DNA from: JAFARZ01 sp036490795
Lineage (GTDB): Bacteria > Actinomycetota > Actinomycetes > Streptosporangiales > Streptosporangiaceae
DNA length: 64,000 nt
NCBI GenBank assembly: GCA_036490795.1
Contig: DASXDG010000165.1
Span: 4,454 to 68,453 of the forward strand
Direction: 5' to 3'
The translations under genes and the position numbers were made by a program. The notes under the pieces are model-generated. The model ran no database searches. It was not told the DNA's origin and saw only the letters and a list, made by a program, of their open reading frames with translations. Positions 35,260-44,500 of this stretch are shown here, piece by piece; position 1 is the stretch's first letter, and each line of letters opens with the position of its first letter.

Positions 35260-36084
35260 ATGGACGTCGGGGAACTTCTGGCGCTGCTACGCCGTCGGTG
35301 GGCAGTGCTGGTTCCTATGCTGGCAGTGACCGTCATCGCCGTCGCCGGTGCTTTCGCGAAGATACCTACGCAATACCAGTCCCAGGTTCAGCTGACCATG
35401 CTGAACGCGCAGAAGGTCACCAACCAGCCAGGAAACGACGGCAACCCCTTCCTCGCCTTCGACTCCACGCTTGGCGTGGACGTCGATTTCCTGGCCCGCA
35501 ACGTCACGTCGGGTTCGTCCGCACAGCAGCTGGCGGCGCTCGGCGTGACCGAGACGTATTCCGCCGCGATCGCCGACAACGCACTCGGACCGTTCATGCA
35601 GCTGAGTGTGACCGGCCGAGACGAGCAGCAGGTGACCCGATCGTTGCGGACGCTGGTTAACTTCACCGAACAGCGCTGGCTGAATCTGCAGAAGGCCAGC
35701 GACGCCCCGCCCAACAGCATTATCGGCATGGACGAGATCGCACCGCCGAGTGCCCCCTCCCCGGTTTACAAGCGCAAGATCGAGGCGGTCGCCGGGGTCG
35801 CTGCCATCGGAATCGTCTTGTCCATCCTGATCCCCGTCGTGGTCGACACCATAATCCGGCGGCGGAAGGGGCGGTACCGCCCGCCCGAGCCCGCCAGGGT
35901 CGAGCCAATAGCGGCCGGCCCGCCCACACCCGAGCCGTCCACGGCCGAGCCGTCCAGAGCCGAGCCATTCTGGGCCGAGGCACCCAGGACCGAGCCGCGC
36001 AAGGCCGAGTCACCCAAGACCGAACCCTTCCGGATCCAACCCGCTGGGGAAGAGCCGGTCCAGCGGCGTTCGCCGATCCCATGA
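35260..36084 (+). CDS. Wzz-like chain-length protein B
   Basis: 274 residues. The first helix is at ~15-34 after MDVGELLALLRRRW, a typical co-polymerase opening. An extracytoplasmic domain (35-170) and a second helix (174-198) follow. A ~70-residue cytoplasmic tail is rich in EPSTAEP/EPRKAE repeats, encoded by imperfect 12- to 24-base repeats at ~35885-36035. The tail lacks a Walker motif, so it is not a fused kinase. The ATG follows a GGGGAGGG site. The stop overlaps the Wzy-like gene (ATGA), tying length control to polymerisation. Confidence 0.75.
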   Translation: MDVGELLALLRRRWAVLVPMLAVTVIAVAGAFAKIPTQYQSQVQLTMLNAQKVTNQPGNDGNPFLAFDSTLGVDVDFLARNVTSGSSAQQLAALGVTETYSAAIADNALGPFMQLSVTGRDEQQVTRSLRTLVNFTEQRWLNLQKASDAPPNSIIGMDEIAPPSAPSPVYKRKIEAVAGVAAIGIVLSILIPVVVDTIIRRRKGRYRPPEPARVEPIAAGPPTPEPSTAEPSRAEPFWAEAPRTEPRKAESPKTEPFRIQPAGEEPVQRRSPIP

Positions 36085-37478
36085 CCTACGCTGGCGACGA
36101 CGACGCCACCATAGTGTTCCCCGCCGTCACCATTAACATCTCACAGGTCGACACCGTCCGTATGCTCACCGCATACGCCGTCCTGCTCTTCCTGATACCG
36201 GCCACCTTGATCTTCGCGCCGCTCGGCGGCGAGGGCACGCCGGCCATGGTGTTTTCGCTGTGTATCTTCCTGTGGTACCTGGCCTCCTGGATTTCGGGCC
36301 GGATCGAGCCGACAGGCGGCGGCCGGACGGTCCGTATCACGATGCTGATCTTCGCGATCGCGGTGCTAGCGAGCTTCGTCGCCGCCATGACCCGCGATAT
36401 CACGCAGACGGAAGTGCTGGCGGCGGATAGCGCACTGGTATGGCTAGTCTCCGGCGCGGGGCTCGTCATCGTCATCACCGAGACCATGCGTGAATTCGAC
36501 CGGCTCGAGGTGCTGCTGCGCCGCCTGGTGGTGCTGGGCAGCGTGATCGCAGCCATCGGCATACTGCAGTTCCGCGGCATCGACCTGACCACTGTTCTGC
36601 ACATACCGGGCCTCACAGTGAACAGTCAAGATGTCATCGCGCTCATGGACCGGGGCGGCTTCATCCGGCCGCAGAGCACGGCCAGCCAGCCGATCGAATT
36701 CAGCGTGGTCATGGCCCTGCTTCTGCCGCTGGCCATCGAGCAGGCTTTCCGGCACGAGTACGGTGGCTGGCTCCGCCGGTGGGTGCCCGTTGGCCTGATC
36801 GGCTTCGCTGGCCCGCTCACCGTCTCCAGGTCCGGGATCATCGGCATCGGCGCGGGGCTGCTGGTCCTGCTGCCAACCTGGAAGCTGCGCAGGATACTCG
36901 GCGCTCTGGGGGTACTAGCCGTGGGTGTGGGGCTGATGCGGTTCCTCGCGCACGGTCTGGTCACCACCTTCCTCAATCTGTTCCAGGGCATCTTCAACGG
37001 CCAGGACTCCAGCGTCAACGCGCGGGTCGCCGACTATTCTGGCGTGTCACAGTACATCGTCGAGCGCCCCCTTTTCGGCCGCGGATTCGGCACGTTCCTC
37101 CCTCAGCTCTACCGCTATACCGACAACATGTACCTGCTCGCGGTCGTGGAGATCGGGGTGGTGGGCGTGATAGCCATCGTCATCTTGTTCTGCTCCGGCA
37201 TACAGTCCGCAGTACTCGGCCGGCGGCGCACCCGGCTTCCGCAGCAGCGGGCGACCGGTCAGGCGCTCGCCGCCTCGATGGTGGTCGCGCTGGTCACCAG
37301 CGCGACCTTTGATTCATTCACATTCCCGATGTTCAGCGGTCTGTTCTTCGTGCTCATGGGCTGCTGCGGCGCCTACTGCACGATCATGACCAGGAACAGC
37401 GGCAGCCCATTCCTCACCGCCGTGCCTGCGCCCATCCCGGGCGGCCAGGTTGTCCGGGTGAACGTCGGAGCAAGGTGA
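36081..37478 (+). CDS. Wzy-like O-antigen polymerase/ligase family membrane protein
   Basis: 465 residues with about eleven or twelve hydrophobic helices and a large outside loop (around residues 180-215). The loop contains RPQSTASQPIEFSVVMALLLPLA, the pattern of the Wzy_C/O-antigen ligase superfamily. A further loop near VADYSGVSQYIVERPLFGRGFGTF carries the conserved arginine/glycine region. It would polymerise repeat units on the outer face of the membrane. Coupled to the Wzz-like gene upstream and followed after three bases by an aminotransferase. Confidence 0.82.
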   Translation: MTYAGDDDATIVFPAVTINISQVDTVRMLTAYAVLLFLIPATLIFAPLGGEGTPAMVFSLCIFLWYLASWISGRIEPTGGGRTVRITMLIFAIAVLASFVAAMTRDITQTEVLAADSALVWLVSGAGLVIVITETMREFDRLEVLLRRLVVLGSVIAAIGILQFRGIDLTTVLHIPGLTVNSQDVIALMDRGGFIRPQSTASQPIEFSVVMALLLPLAIEQAFRHEYGGWLRRWVPVGLIGFAGPLTVSRSGIIGIGAGLLVLLPTWKLRRILGALGVLAVGVGLMRFLAHGLVTTFLNLFQGIFNGQDSSVNARVADYSGVSQYIVERPLFGRGFGTFLPQLYRYTDNMYLLAVVEIGVVGVIAIVILFCSGIQSAVLGRRRTRLPQQRATGQALAASMVVALVTSATFDSFTFPMFSGLFFVLMGCCGAYCTIMTRNSGSPFLTAVPAPIPGGQVVRVNVGAR

Positions 37479-37481
37479 CCA

Positions 37482-38612
37482 ATGGACACAACTGACTCGA
37501 CGGCGACCGTGACCAACGTCCCGTTCGTCGACCTCAGGGCCTCCCACGCGGAGGTAGCCGACGAGGTCACCGAGGGCTTCGAGCGCGTGCTCGCGGATGG
37601 CGCTTTCATAAAGGGCGCGGACGTCGCGGCATTCGAGCGTGAGTTCGCCGCGTTTGCGGGTGTGGCGCACTGCGTCGGCGTCGCGAACGGCACCGACGCG
37701 CTGGAGCTGGCCCTGCGGGCCGCTGGCGTGACCGCCGGGTCGCGGGTCTTGCTTCCCGCCAATACGTTCGTGGCCACAGCCGAGGCGGTTGTCCGTGCCG
37801 GAGCTACGCCGGTCCTTGCTGATGTCGACCCGGATTACCTGCTGCTGGAGCCCGAATCCGTGCCCGCCGTCAGCGGCGACCTGGCCGCGGTCATTCCCGT
37901 TCACCTCTACGGTCAGATGGCGCCCATGGCCGGGATCGCTGACGCCGCGAGTGCCCGCTCCGCTGTCGTGGTTGAGGACTCGGCCCAGGCGCATGGCGCC
38001 GCCCAGGACGGGCGGCCGGCCGGATCGCTCGGGCTACTAGCGGGCGTCAGCTTCTATCCCGGCAAGAACCTGGGCGCGTACGGCGACGCGGGCGCTGTCT
38101 TGACCCAGTCCGAAGACCTGGCCAGAGCCATCAGATTGCTTGGCGACCACGGCAGCGAACGGAAATACGAGCACGGCACGCTGGGCTTCAATTCACGGCT
38201 CGACACGCTTCAGGCTGTCGTGCTGCGCATCCGGTTGCGACGGCTGGCACAGTGGAACGCCGCGCGCAGGCGGGCCGCAGCGCGCTACGCCGAACTGCTC
38301 GCCGACTTGGCAGAGGTAGACCTGCCGCGGGTCATGCCAGGCAACGACCACGTCTGGCATCTATACGTGATCCAGGTGCCACGCCGGGAGCATGTCATGC
38401 GGTGCCTGCACGAGCACGGTGTGCAGGCCGGCATCCACTATCCGGTGCCGGTACATCTGCAGCCAGCATTCCGCGATCTGGGATACGCTCCGGGCGATTT
38501 CCCGGTTGCCGAGGCCGCGGCCGCACGAATCCTGTCCCTGCCTATGTATCCTCAGATCACCGCTGAACAGCAGCGAAGAGTAGCCGGAGCGATACGCTAC
38601 GCACTGCGATAA
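37482..38612 (+). CDS. DegT/DnrJ/EryC1/StrS aminotransferase, WbpE/FdtB-like
   Basis: 376 residues. VPFVDLRASHAEVADEV and GVANGTDALELALRAAG are typical of the WbpE/FdtB branch, which aminates 3-keto sugar nucleotides. The PLP lysine is in FYPGKNLGAYGDAG. EDSAQAHGA contacts the cofactor, and GIHYPVPVHLQPAF is the conserved C-terminal motif. With the WbpB-like oxidoreductase (32173) and the WbpD-like acetyltransferase (45926) it could build a 3-acetamido uronic acid. It is cotranscribed with Wzz and Wzy. Confidence 0.9.
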   Translation: MDTTDSTATVTNVPFVDLRASHAEVADEVTEGFERVLADGAFIKGADVAAFEREFAAFAGVAHCVGVANGTDALELALRAAGVTAGSRVLLPANTFVATAEAVVRAGATPVLADVDPDYLLLEPESVPAVSGDLAAVIPVHLYGQMAPMAGIADAASARSAVVVEDSAQAHGAAQDGRPAGSLGLLAGVSFYPGKNLGAYGDAGAVLTQSEDLARAIRLLGDHGSERKYEHGTLGFNSRLDTLQAVVLRIRLRRLAQWNAARRRAAARYAELLADLAEVDLPRVMPGNDHVWHLYVIQVPRREHVMRCLHEHGVQAGIHYPVPVHLQPAFRDLGYAPGDFPVAEAAAARILSLPMYPQITAEQQRRVAGAIRYALR

Positions 38613-38649
38613 CGGTCCCTGACAGCGGAAAGGGAGGGGGTCCGCACAG

Positions 38650-39699
38650 ATGGGAGAGCCTCGCGGATACGGAAACCGGCGGTCGCGCCGATCGTTGCTT
38701 ATTACGGCGGGAACGATCCTGCTAGTGGCCGCTGGGATAGTCGCCGCTTTCGTCGCGACGAATGGGCCGACACCCGCGCCGTCCCGGGCACAGTCCAACT
38801 CGGAGAGCACCTCCGACCGGGGCATCTGCCCGGCGAACCCGGCTGTCTATTCGGCCGCTTCCCGGTCGTGGCCTAACTGTGCGAGCACCGGCGTGCCCGC
38901 GGCGGCAACGATGGCCAAACTCGTCTCGCCCGCGCCGTCAGGCGATGGCGACGACACGGTCACCGAGATCAGGCAGTCGGGCACGGTCATCAAGAACGTG
39001 GAACTGACCGGCAGCATCGACGTCTACGCCAACGATGTGACGATCGAGGACTCGGTCATCAAGTCGCGCAACTGGTGGGGAATCAACCTACGGGAAGGGT
39101 TTCACAATCTGCGGATTGTGCACTGCACCATTGTCGGGCTTCCTGGCGCAGGACCAGACAACGGTTACGAGAACTACGGCGTCTCATCGGGTGGCACAAA
39201 CGTGGAAGTCGGCTGGTCCAATATCTCTGGTTTTGGTGACGCTATCTCACTGGGCAGTGGCAATATCCATGACAACTACGTGCACGATCTGCAGTCGTTC
39301 ATAGCGGCTCACTACACCTACTACAACCATGATGATGACGTAATATCGAACGGGGGTTCGGGGCTCAGCATCCAGCACAACACGCTGCTTGACCAGCTAA
39401 CCCCGCAGAAGGGTGCGTCATCGGCCATTGGCCTTTACGACGATTTCGGCAAGGTGACCAACGTCTCCGTCGTGAACAACTTCCTGGCCGGCGGCGCGTT
39501 CACGCTCTACCCGGCAAGTCTCACGAGTGCGCATATCCGGATCACCGGAAACGTATTCTCCAGCATGTACTGGCCGAAGGGAGGGTATTACGGTCCGGTA
39601 GACACCTCCTACTGGGACGCTACCGGTACTGGCAATAAATGGTCGGGCAACTCCTGGGCGGACGGCTCCAGAAAGGGACGCCCGGTCACACCGCCGTAG
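38650..39699 (+). CDS. Membrane-anchored right-handed beta-helix protein
   Basis: 349 residues. A basic N-terminus and helix at ~16-36 anchor it outside the cell. After a Ser/Thr/Pro linker, residues ~100-330 show beta-helix strands with asparagine-ladder motifs (VTIEDSVIKSRNWWGINLREG, IHDNYVHDLQ, IQHNTLLDQL, VVNNFLAGG). Such proteins bind or cleave polysaccharides (lyase, epimerase or hydrolase). I cannot identify catalytic residues. Its place after wzy suggests trimming or remodelling of the new polymer. GGGAGGGGG lies upstream of the ATG. Confidence 0.8.
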   Translation: MGEPRGYGNRRSRRSLLITAGTILLVAAGIVAAFVATNGPTPAPSRAQSNSESTSDRGICPANPAVYSAASRSWPNCASTGVPAAATMAKLVSPAPSGDGDDTVTEIRQSGTVIKNVELTGSIDVYANDVTIEDSVIKSRNWWGINLREGFHNLRIVHCTIVGLPGAGPDNGYENYGVSSGGTNVEVGWSNISGFGDAISLGSGNIHDNYVHDLQSFIAAHYTYYNHDDDVISNGGSGLSIQHNTLLDQLTPQKGASSAIGLYDDFGKVTNVSVVNNFLAGGAFTLYPASLTSAHIRITGNVFSSMYWPKGGYYGPVDTSYWDATGTGNKWSGNSWADGSRKGRPVTPP

Positions 39700-39706
39700 C
39701 CGTAGC

Positions 39707-40819
39707 TCAGTCCTCCGGGGAAGGCTGATGCCGGGTCCGGGCTACAGTGGTCCGCGCCTGACGGTACCCGGCACGCAGTCGCTTAGCCCCCCGCAGAGCC
39801 CTAGTGTGCCGTCGTATCGCCTGGACCGCCCAGCGGCGAGCGGCCCAGCGAGCCACGTGGGCCGCGGCGAGCGGCGAATGAGTGGTAACCACGCCCTCAC
39901 CGACGAATAGATCGCCGGTCTTCAGTTCGTCCTTATAGCGGTTGGCGCCGGTACCCAGGTCGATGAGCCCGACCCCATCCGCTGCCGCGCCCTCGGCTAG
40001 CCGCAGATGAAAGATGAGCCCCGGCGAGTAACGCGCGAAGTCCGTGTCGTAGGCGGGAAACCAGTGGGCCAGCACCTGACCGCAGCGGATACCGAAGTGC
40101 GCCGCTACCGGAACATCCCCCGCAAACAGCACTGAGAGCAGACCGCTCATATGGTTGCCGGTAGTGCTGAAGAGCGCCTCGGTAAGTCCTGCTATCCAGG
40201 GCTGCGCGAACAGATCCGCCTGGTTCGTCCGGCGGTACTGGGCCGACTTCCACGCCATCAGCGTGCGAAGCAAGGCGGGGTCGGTGCTGGCCAAGACGAA
40301 CCTGAGCTCACCCACCTCGCGGCCCAACTTGCGCGCCCGGCGTGGCACGTTCTTTCCTAGCTGAGAATCTCCAGCCGTCAGACCGCGAAAATAGGCTTCG
40401 AATCCTCCGCTCAGCTCGATGACCGGCGACGGGCGCTGATCGGTACGAAACTTGTCGAAAGAGCGCTGGCCGCCGACTAGGTGGTCGAATTGCCAGACGG
40501 AAACCTGGCATGCCCGGAGCAGCTCGCGTCCGTCCCATTCAGCCCCGGGAGCGTGCACCAGCCCTTGCGCATCGGTCAGCCCGGCGGCGATCGGGACACC
40601 CACGCCGAGCCCGGTCCGCTCGAAAGGAAAAAAACCGACCGTGGCAGGTCCGTCGGTGAGCACCGCCACCCGGGCCCGCGGGCGAAACCGGCCCGCCGCG
40701 ATCGTGAACTCCGGCGAAAGGAACGGGTTGGCGAGAGCCGGGGTCGAGCGCTGCATAGCGCGCCAGCGGTCGACGTCGTCCTCTCCCAGGTCACCTGGAC
40801 GGATAACGGATATCCGCAC
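39707..40819 (-). CDS. CelD/FemAB-like (BioF2) acyltransferase, paralogue 1
   Basis: 370 residues from the GTG at 40819, with GGAGG nine bases upstream; the longer frame would overlap the deacetylase gene. The C-terminal GNAT half shows LMAWKSAQYRRT, VAAHFGIRCGQVLAHWFPAYD and YSPGLIFHLRLAEGA, the pattern of the CelD/BioF2 family. It is clearly paralogous to the protein at 59760-60884: both share NPFLSPEF, GLVHAPGA.WD, VWQFDHL and QYRRT blocks. It probably transfers an acyl or aminoacyl group in envelope-polysaccharide decoration. Substrate unknown. Confidence 0.8.
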   Translation of the reverse strand: MRISVIRPGDLGEDDVDRWRAMQRSTPALANPFLSPEFTIAAGRFRPRARVAVLTDGPATVGFFPFERTGLGVGVPIAAGLTDAQGLVHAPGAEWDGRELLRACQVSVWQFDHLVGGQRSFDKFRTDQRPSPVIELSGGFEAYFRGLTAGDSQLGKNVPRRARKLGREVGELRFVLASTDPALLRTLMAWKSAQYRRTNQADLFAQPWIAGLTEALFSTTGNHMSGLLSVLFAGDVPVAAHFGIRCGQVLAHWFPAYDTDFARYSPGLIFHLRLAEGAAADGVGLIDLGTGANRYKDELKTGDLFVGEGVVTTHSPLAAAHVARWAARRWAVQAIRRHTRALRGAKRLRAGYRQARTTVARTRHQPSPED

Positions 40820-40874
40820 CAGCGCTAACCTCCGTCGCCACAGTAGACGGACTCCGCCAGCACTAGGTAGGGCC

Positions 40875-41558
40875 CTAGCGCCATGCCTTGACCTTGGAAG
40901 TGGCAGCGCGGCGGGTACGTTCATGCAGCGGACGGGCCGTCAGCACATGGTCGCGGACCGTTCGGACGGTATCGTGCGCCATCATCGCGTAGCGGGGCTG
41001 CAGCCAGGCGCCTGCTCTGGCCCGGCGCCGATCACTGGTGAAAACCCGCTGGTAGCCGTATTCACGCAGCGTGCGAAGCACCTTCCGGTCATAGGATCCG
41101 AACGGGCAGGAAACCGACGTCACGTCCGCACTCGCGGCCTCGGCGATCAGCGACCTGGCCAGCACGAGTTCCTCGCGCTCGGCTTCAGGGTCTAGCCCGC
41201 GCCAGGATCGATGGCGCATTCCGTGCAGGCCGATCGTCATTCCGGCGGTGTTCAGTGCCCGCAGGCCGGCCAGGTCAACGAAACCTGGCCGGCCAAGCCG
41301 GGCCGCTACTGGAAAGAACGTGGCGGACAGGCCGCGTTCCGTCAGCGCGGGCAGCGCCGTCTCCACATCGGAGGCGAATCCGTCATCAAATGACAGCTCG
41401 ACCTCAGGGTGTGCCGCGAACTCATCGAGCAGCAGCAGGAACGTGTCCCTGGTAACCGCGTACGGTCGCTCCGCGGCGGTCAGGTCCGCCGTGGGCAGGC
41501 CGATCGCGTGAAAGCTGATGCCGATGATTTCGCCGGATGGACGCTTACCGATCACCAC
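40875..41558 (-). CDS. Polysaccharide deacetylase family protein (NodB-type), short
   Basis: 227 residues with a GTG start. VELSFDDGFASD supplies the metal-binding aspartates, IGLHGMRHRSW the histidine pair, and CPFGSYDRKVLRTL a later conserved block. Family 4 carbohydrate esterases remove N- or O-acetyl groups from polysaccharides. No signal peptide is obvious, so it may act on a lipid-linked precursor in the cytoplasm. It lies 16 bases after the large surface-protein gene and 55 bases before the acyltransferase. Confidence 0.85.
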   Translation of the reverse strand: MVIGKRPSGEIIGISFHAIGLPTADLTAAERPYAVTRDTFLLLLDEFAAHPEVELSFDDGFASDVETALPALTERGLSATFFPVAARLGRPGFVDLAGLRALNTAGMTIGLHGMRHRSWRGLDPEAEREELVLARSLIAEAASADVTSVSCPFGSYDRKVLRTLREYGYQRVFTSDRRRARAGAWLQPRYAMMAHDTVRTVRDHVLTARPLHERTRRAATSKVKAWR

Positions 41559-41574
41559 CTGATATCCATTCGTC

Positions 41575-44500
41575 CTAAGGTTCGGTAGTCGTGAACACTA
41601 CATCAACCCAGTAGTTGGATCCGTTGTAGCTGGACGACGGGAACGCGGACGAGCCACTGTAGAGATAGAGGCCGTCTCCATTGGCGTACGCGCCAGATGC
41701 CAGCGCGTGCAGCGGCGAATTGTCGATTCCCGCGTTGTTGAACTCGCCAGAGGTCACCGAGTAGCCACCGTTCGGAGCGTAGTAGGAGGCTACATACGTA
41801 GTATTCGCGGTCACCTGGATAGGACTGGAGAACGTGGCCGTCTGCCAGCCCGATGCCGTCTCATTCGTGAACGTGACCTGGCCGAGCAGAGTACCGGTCG
41901 AACTCCACAGGCTGCCGACATGCGTGCCGGTGTTGGCGGCCCCCTTGTAGAACTTGATCCCGGTAATCCATCCGCCGGTGTCCGCGGTGAACGCCACGCC
42001 GAGGTTGACCGCGCCCGTATCGCTGGACGAGACAACCGACGGTGTCGCATCGCTCTCGAAGATCGAGCATGGGCACTGCGTCGTTCCCGACGTGGTGAAC
42101 GTCCAGTCTTCCGGACCGGACATCGCGATGCCGCCCAAGGTCGTCGCACCGCTCAAGGCAGCCGAGTACTTGGTAGCCGCTGTGAGCGGCGAGTTCGGCG
42201 TAAACGTGAGCACAGTGCCCGCGCTACTGAGCGACGAACTGCCCGCTATCGAGTTTCCTTGAGAGTCGGTCAGCGAGAAGACGGCCGTACCTGCCTTGAT
42301 CGCCTTGCTGAAGGTCATGGTGACCGTCGTGCCGACCGCCACGCCGGTGGCTCCGGCGGACGGCACGGTAGTGGCCGTAGGCGCCGTCGTGTCGGGCTGG
42401 AAGTCCACGTCGACCCAGTAGTTCGCGGAGTTGTAGCTGTTGTCGGGGAATGTTGTGGACGTACCGTAGCCGTAGACTCCTCCGCTGGCCACTGCGGTCA
42501 GCGGGCCATTAGACACCGCGGACGACAGGCCGCTCGCAGTGTCCGCGTAGTGGCCGGAACCGGTGTGGTACGAGGCCACGTAGGTCGTCCCGGCTGTCAC
42601 GGTGACCGGGGTGGAGAAGTCGAGCTCCTCCCAGCCCTGGCTGGACTCGTTCGTAAACGTGCCGGTCGCTAGCTCGGCACCGGACGAGCTCCACAGCGTT
42701 CCGGTATGGGTTCCGGTGTTGTCAGGAACCTTGTAGAAGCGGACACCGGTGATCGTTCCGTCGGAACTCGGCGTGAACGTGACGCCGAGTTCTACCGAAC
42801 TCGAGTCGCTGGCGTCGGTGACGTTCGAGGGCGCCACGTCCGGCCAGATCGCGCACGGGCAGGCGCCGCTCACATCGAACGCCTTGCTCGTGGTGAACGT
42901 GTACGAGTACGGCGTCATCGTCTGGCTGAACGCGTCCGTGGCCCCGCTCACCGACACCGAGTACGTCGTATTGGCGGCGAGCGGACTGGTCGGCGCGAAG
43001 GTCGCCACCTCATCGGTGCTGTCGAAGGTGACATGGCCGGGCACCGGAGTCCCGCTTTGCGTCACGGTGAACGACACCGAACTTGGTACTACCGGCTCGC
43101 TGAACGATACCGAAGGCGAGAGCGGCAGCGGGTTGCTGGAGGAGCCGGCGACCGGAGTCGAGCTGACCACCGACGGCGGAGCACCCTTAGGCTGGCTGGA
43201 ATCGAAGACCACGTCGACGCCGTAACTGGTGCCCGCGTACGAATGCGTCGGGAAGCCAGGACCGCCGGAGTTATACACGCCGTTACCGGCGGTCGAACTC
43301 ATGTAGTCCGACGCGGGCGCGATGAGCGGTGGCGTATTGAGCTGCCAGTCGAACTCGTCCAGATCGCTGGCGTAATCGCCGTCGGGATCGTAGTAAGACA
43401 CCACGTAGGTGGTGTTCGCGCTTATCTCTATCGCGTTGGCGAAGTCCAGCGTCTGCCAGCCACTGGCCGTCTCACTGGTAAAGGTACCGGTGGCAAGCAG
43501 GGTTCCCGAGGCGGTCCACAGCGACCCGGTATGCGTGCCGTTGTTGCCCGCGCCCTTGTAGAACCTGACACCGACTACCCAGCCGGGCACCGTCGCCTGG
43601 AACTTCACGCCGAGCTCGTAGGGGGTAGTGTCCTCGGTCGACGTGGTGGCCGGCGTGTAGTTGGCACCGAACAAGCCGCACGGGCAACCGACGGTTACCG
43701 ACACGCCTGGGCCCGGCTTCTCGGTGTTGAGGCTGTCATCGGTCGCCCGCGACATGATCGTCACCTTGCCGTCACCGGTCGCCGGCCACGTGTAGCTCCA
43801 GGTCACGCTCGCGCTGTCGGTAGACATAGTGGTCACCGGGTGCCACGTCGAGCCACCGTTGGTGGACACTTCGACACCCGCGACGACGCCGCCGCCGCTG
43901 TCGGTAGCGGTGCCGCTGATCGTGACCGTGCTGCCGTTCTGGATGCTCGCACCGGCCGACGGCGAGGTGACCGTCGAGGTTGGCGCCGTCGTGTCAGTCA
44001 ACGCCGAACCGGCGACCAGGCCCGACATGAGCGTGCCGGGCTGTGCACCCATCATCGCCAGCAGGTTCACGGTCGCTTGCTGCATCGCGGTGTTCGTGCC
44101 GTTGTCGTCGCCGTCGTGGTTGTTGTTGAGGCCCCAGGCCCACTGGACGGTCCCGGCGTCGAACACCAGGGCACCACTCGCTGCCCGGTACAAGGTCAGG
44201 CTGTTACAATCCTCAGCCGGCCCGATGTCCTCGTTGACGGTCAGCAAAGCTTGCGACGCGTCTTCACATGTCTTGGACATGTCGATCTCACCCGGTGGCC
44301 TGAGCCCGTTGTCGACATCAGAGTCCCACTCATAGCCGAGCGTCTCGTCCGGGAAGGTGTACGTCTGGGTGGGCGACAGGTTGGCCACGGCGGTATGCGC
44401 CCAGATTTTCAGCTTGGCATACGCCCCGGTAACCGAGTCCGCATAAGAACAGCAGTTCACCGTCCATAGCTGGCCGGTCAGCGCGTTCTCCGGCTGCCCG

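Noticed and set aside
42706..44469. 587-residue plus-strand open frame inside the DUF4082 gene
   Set aside because: Antisense shadow of a repeated domain protein; full of Arg/Gly/His with no motif.
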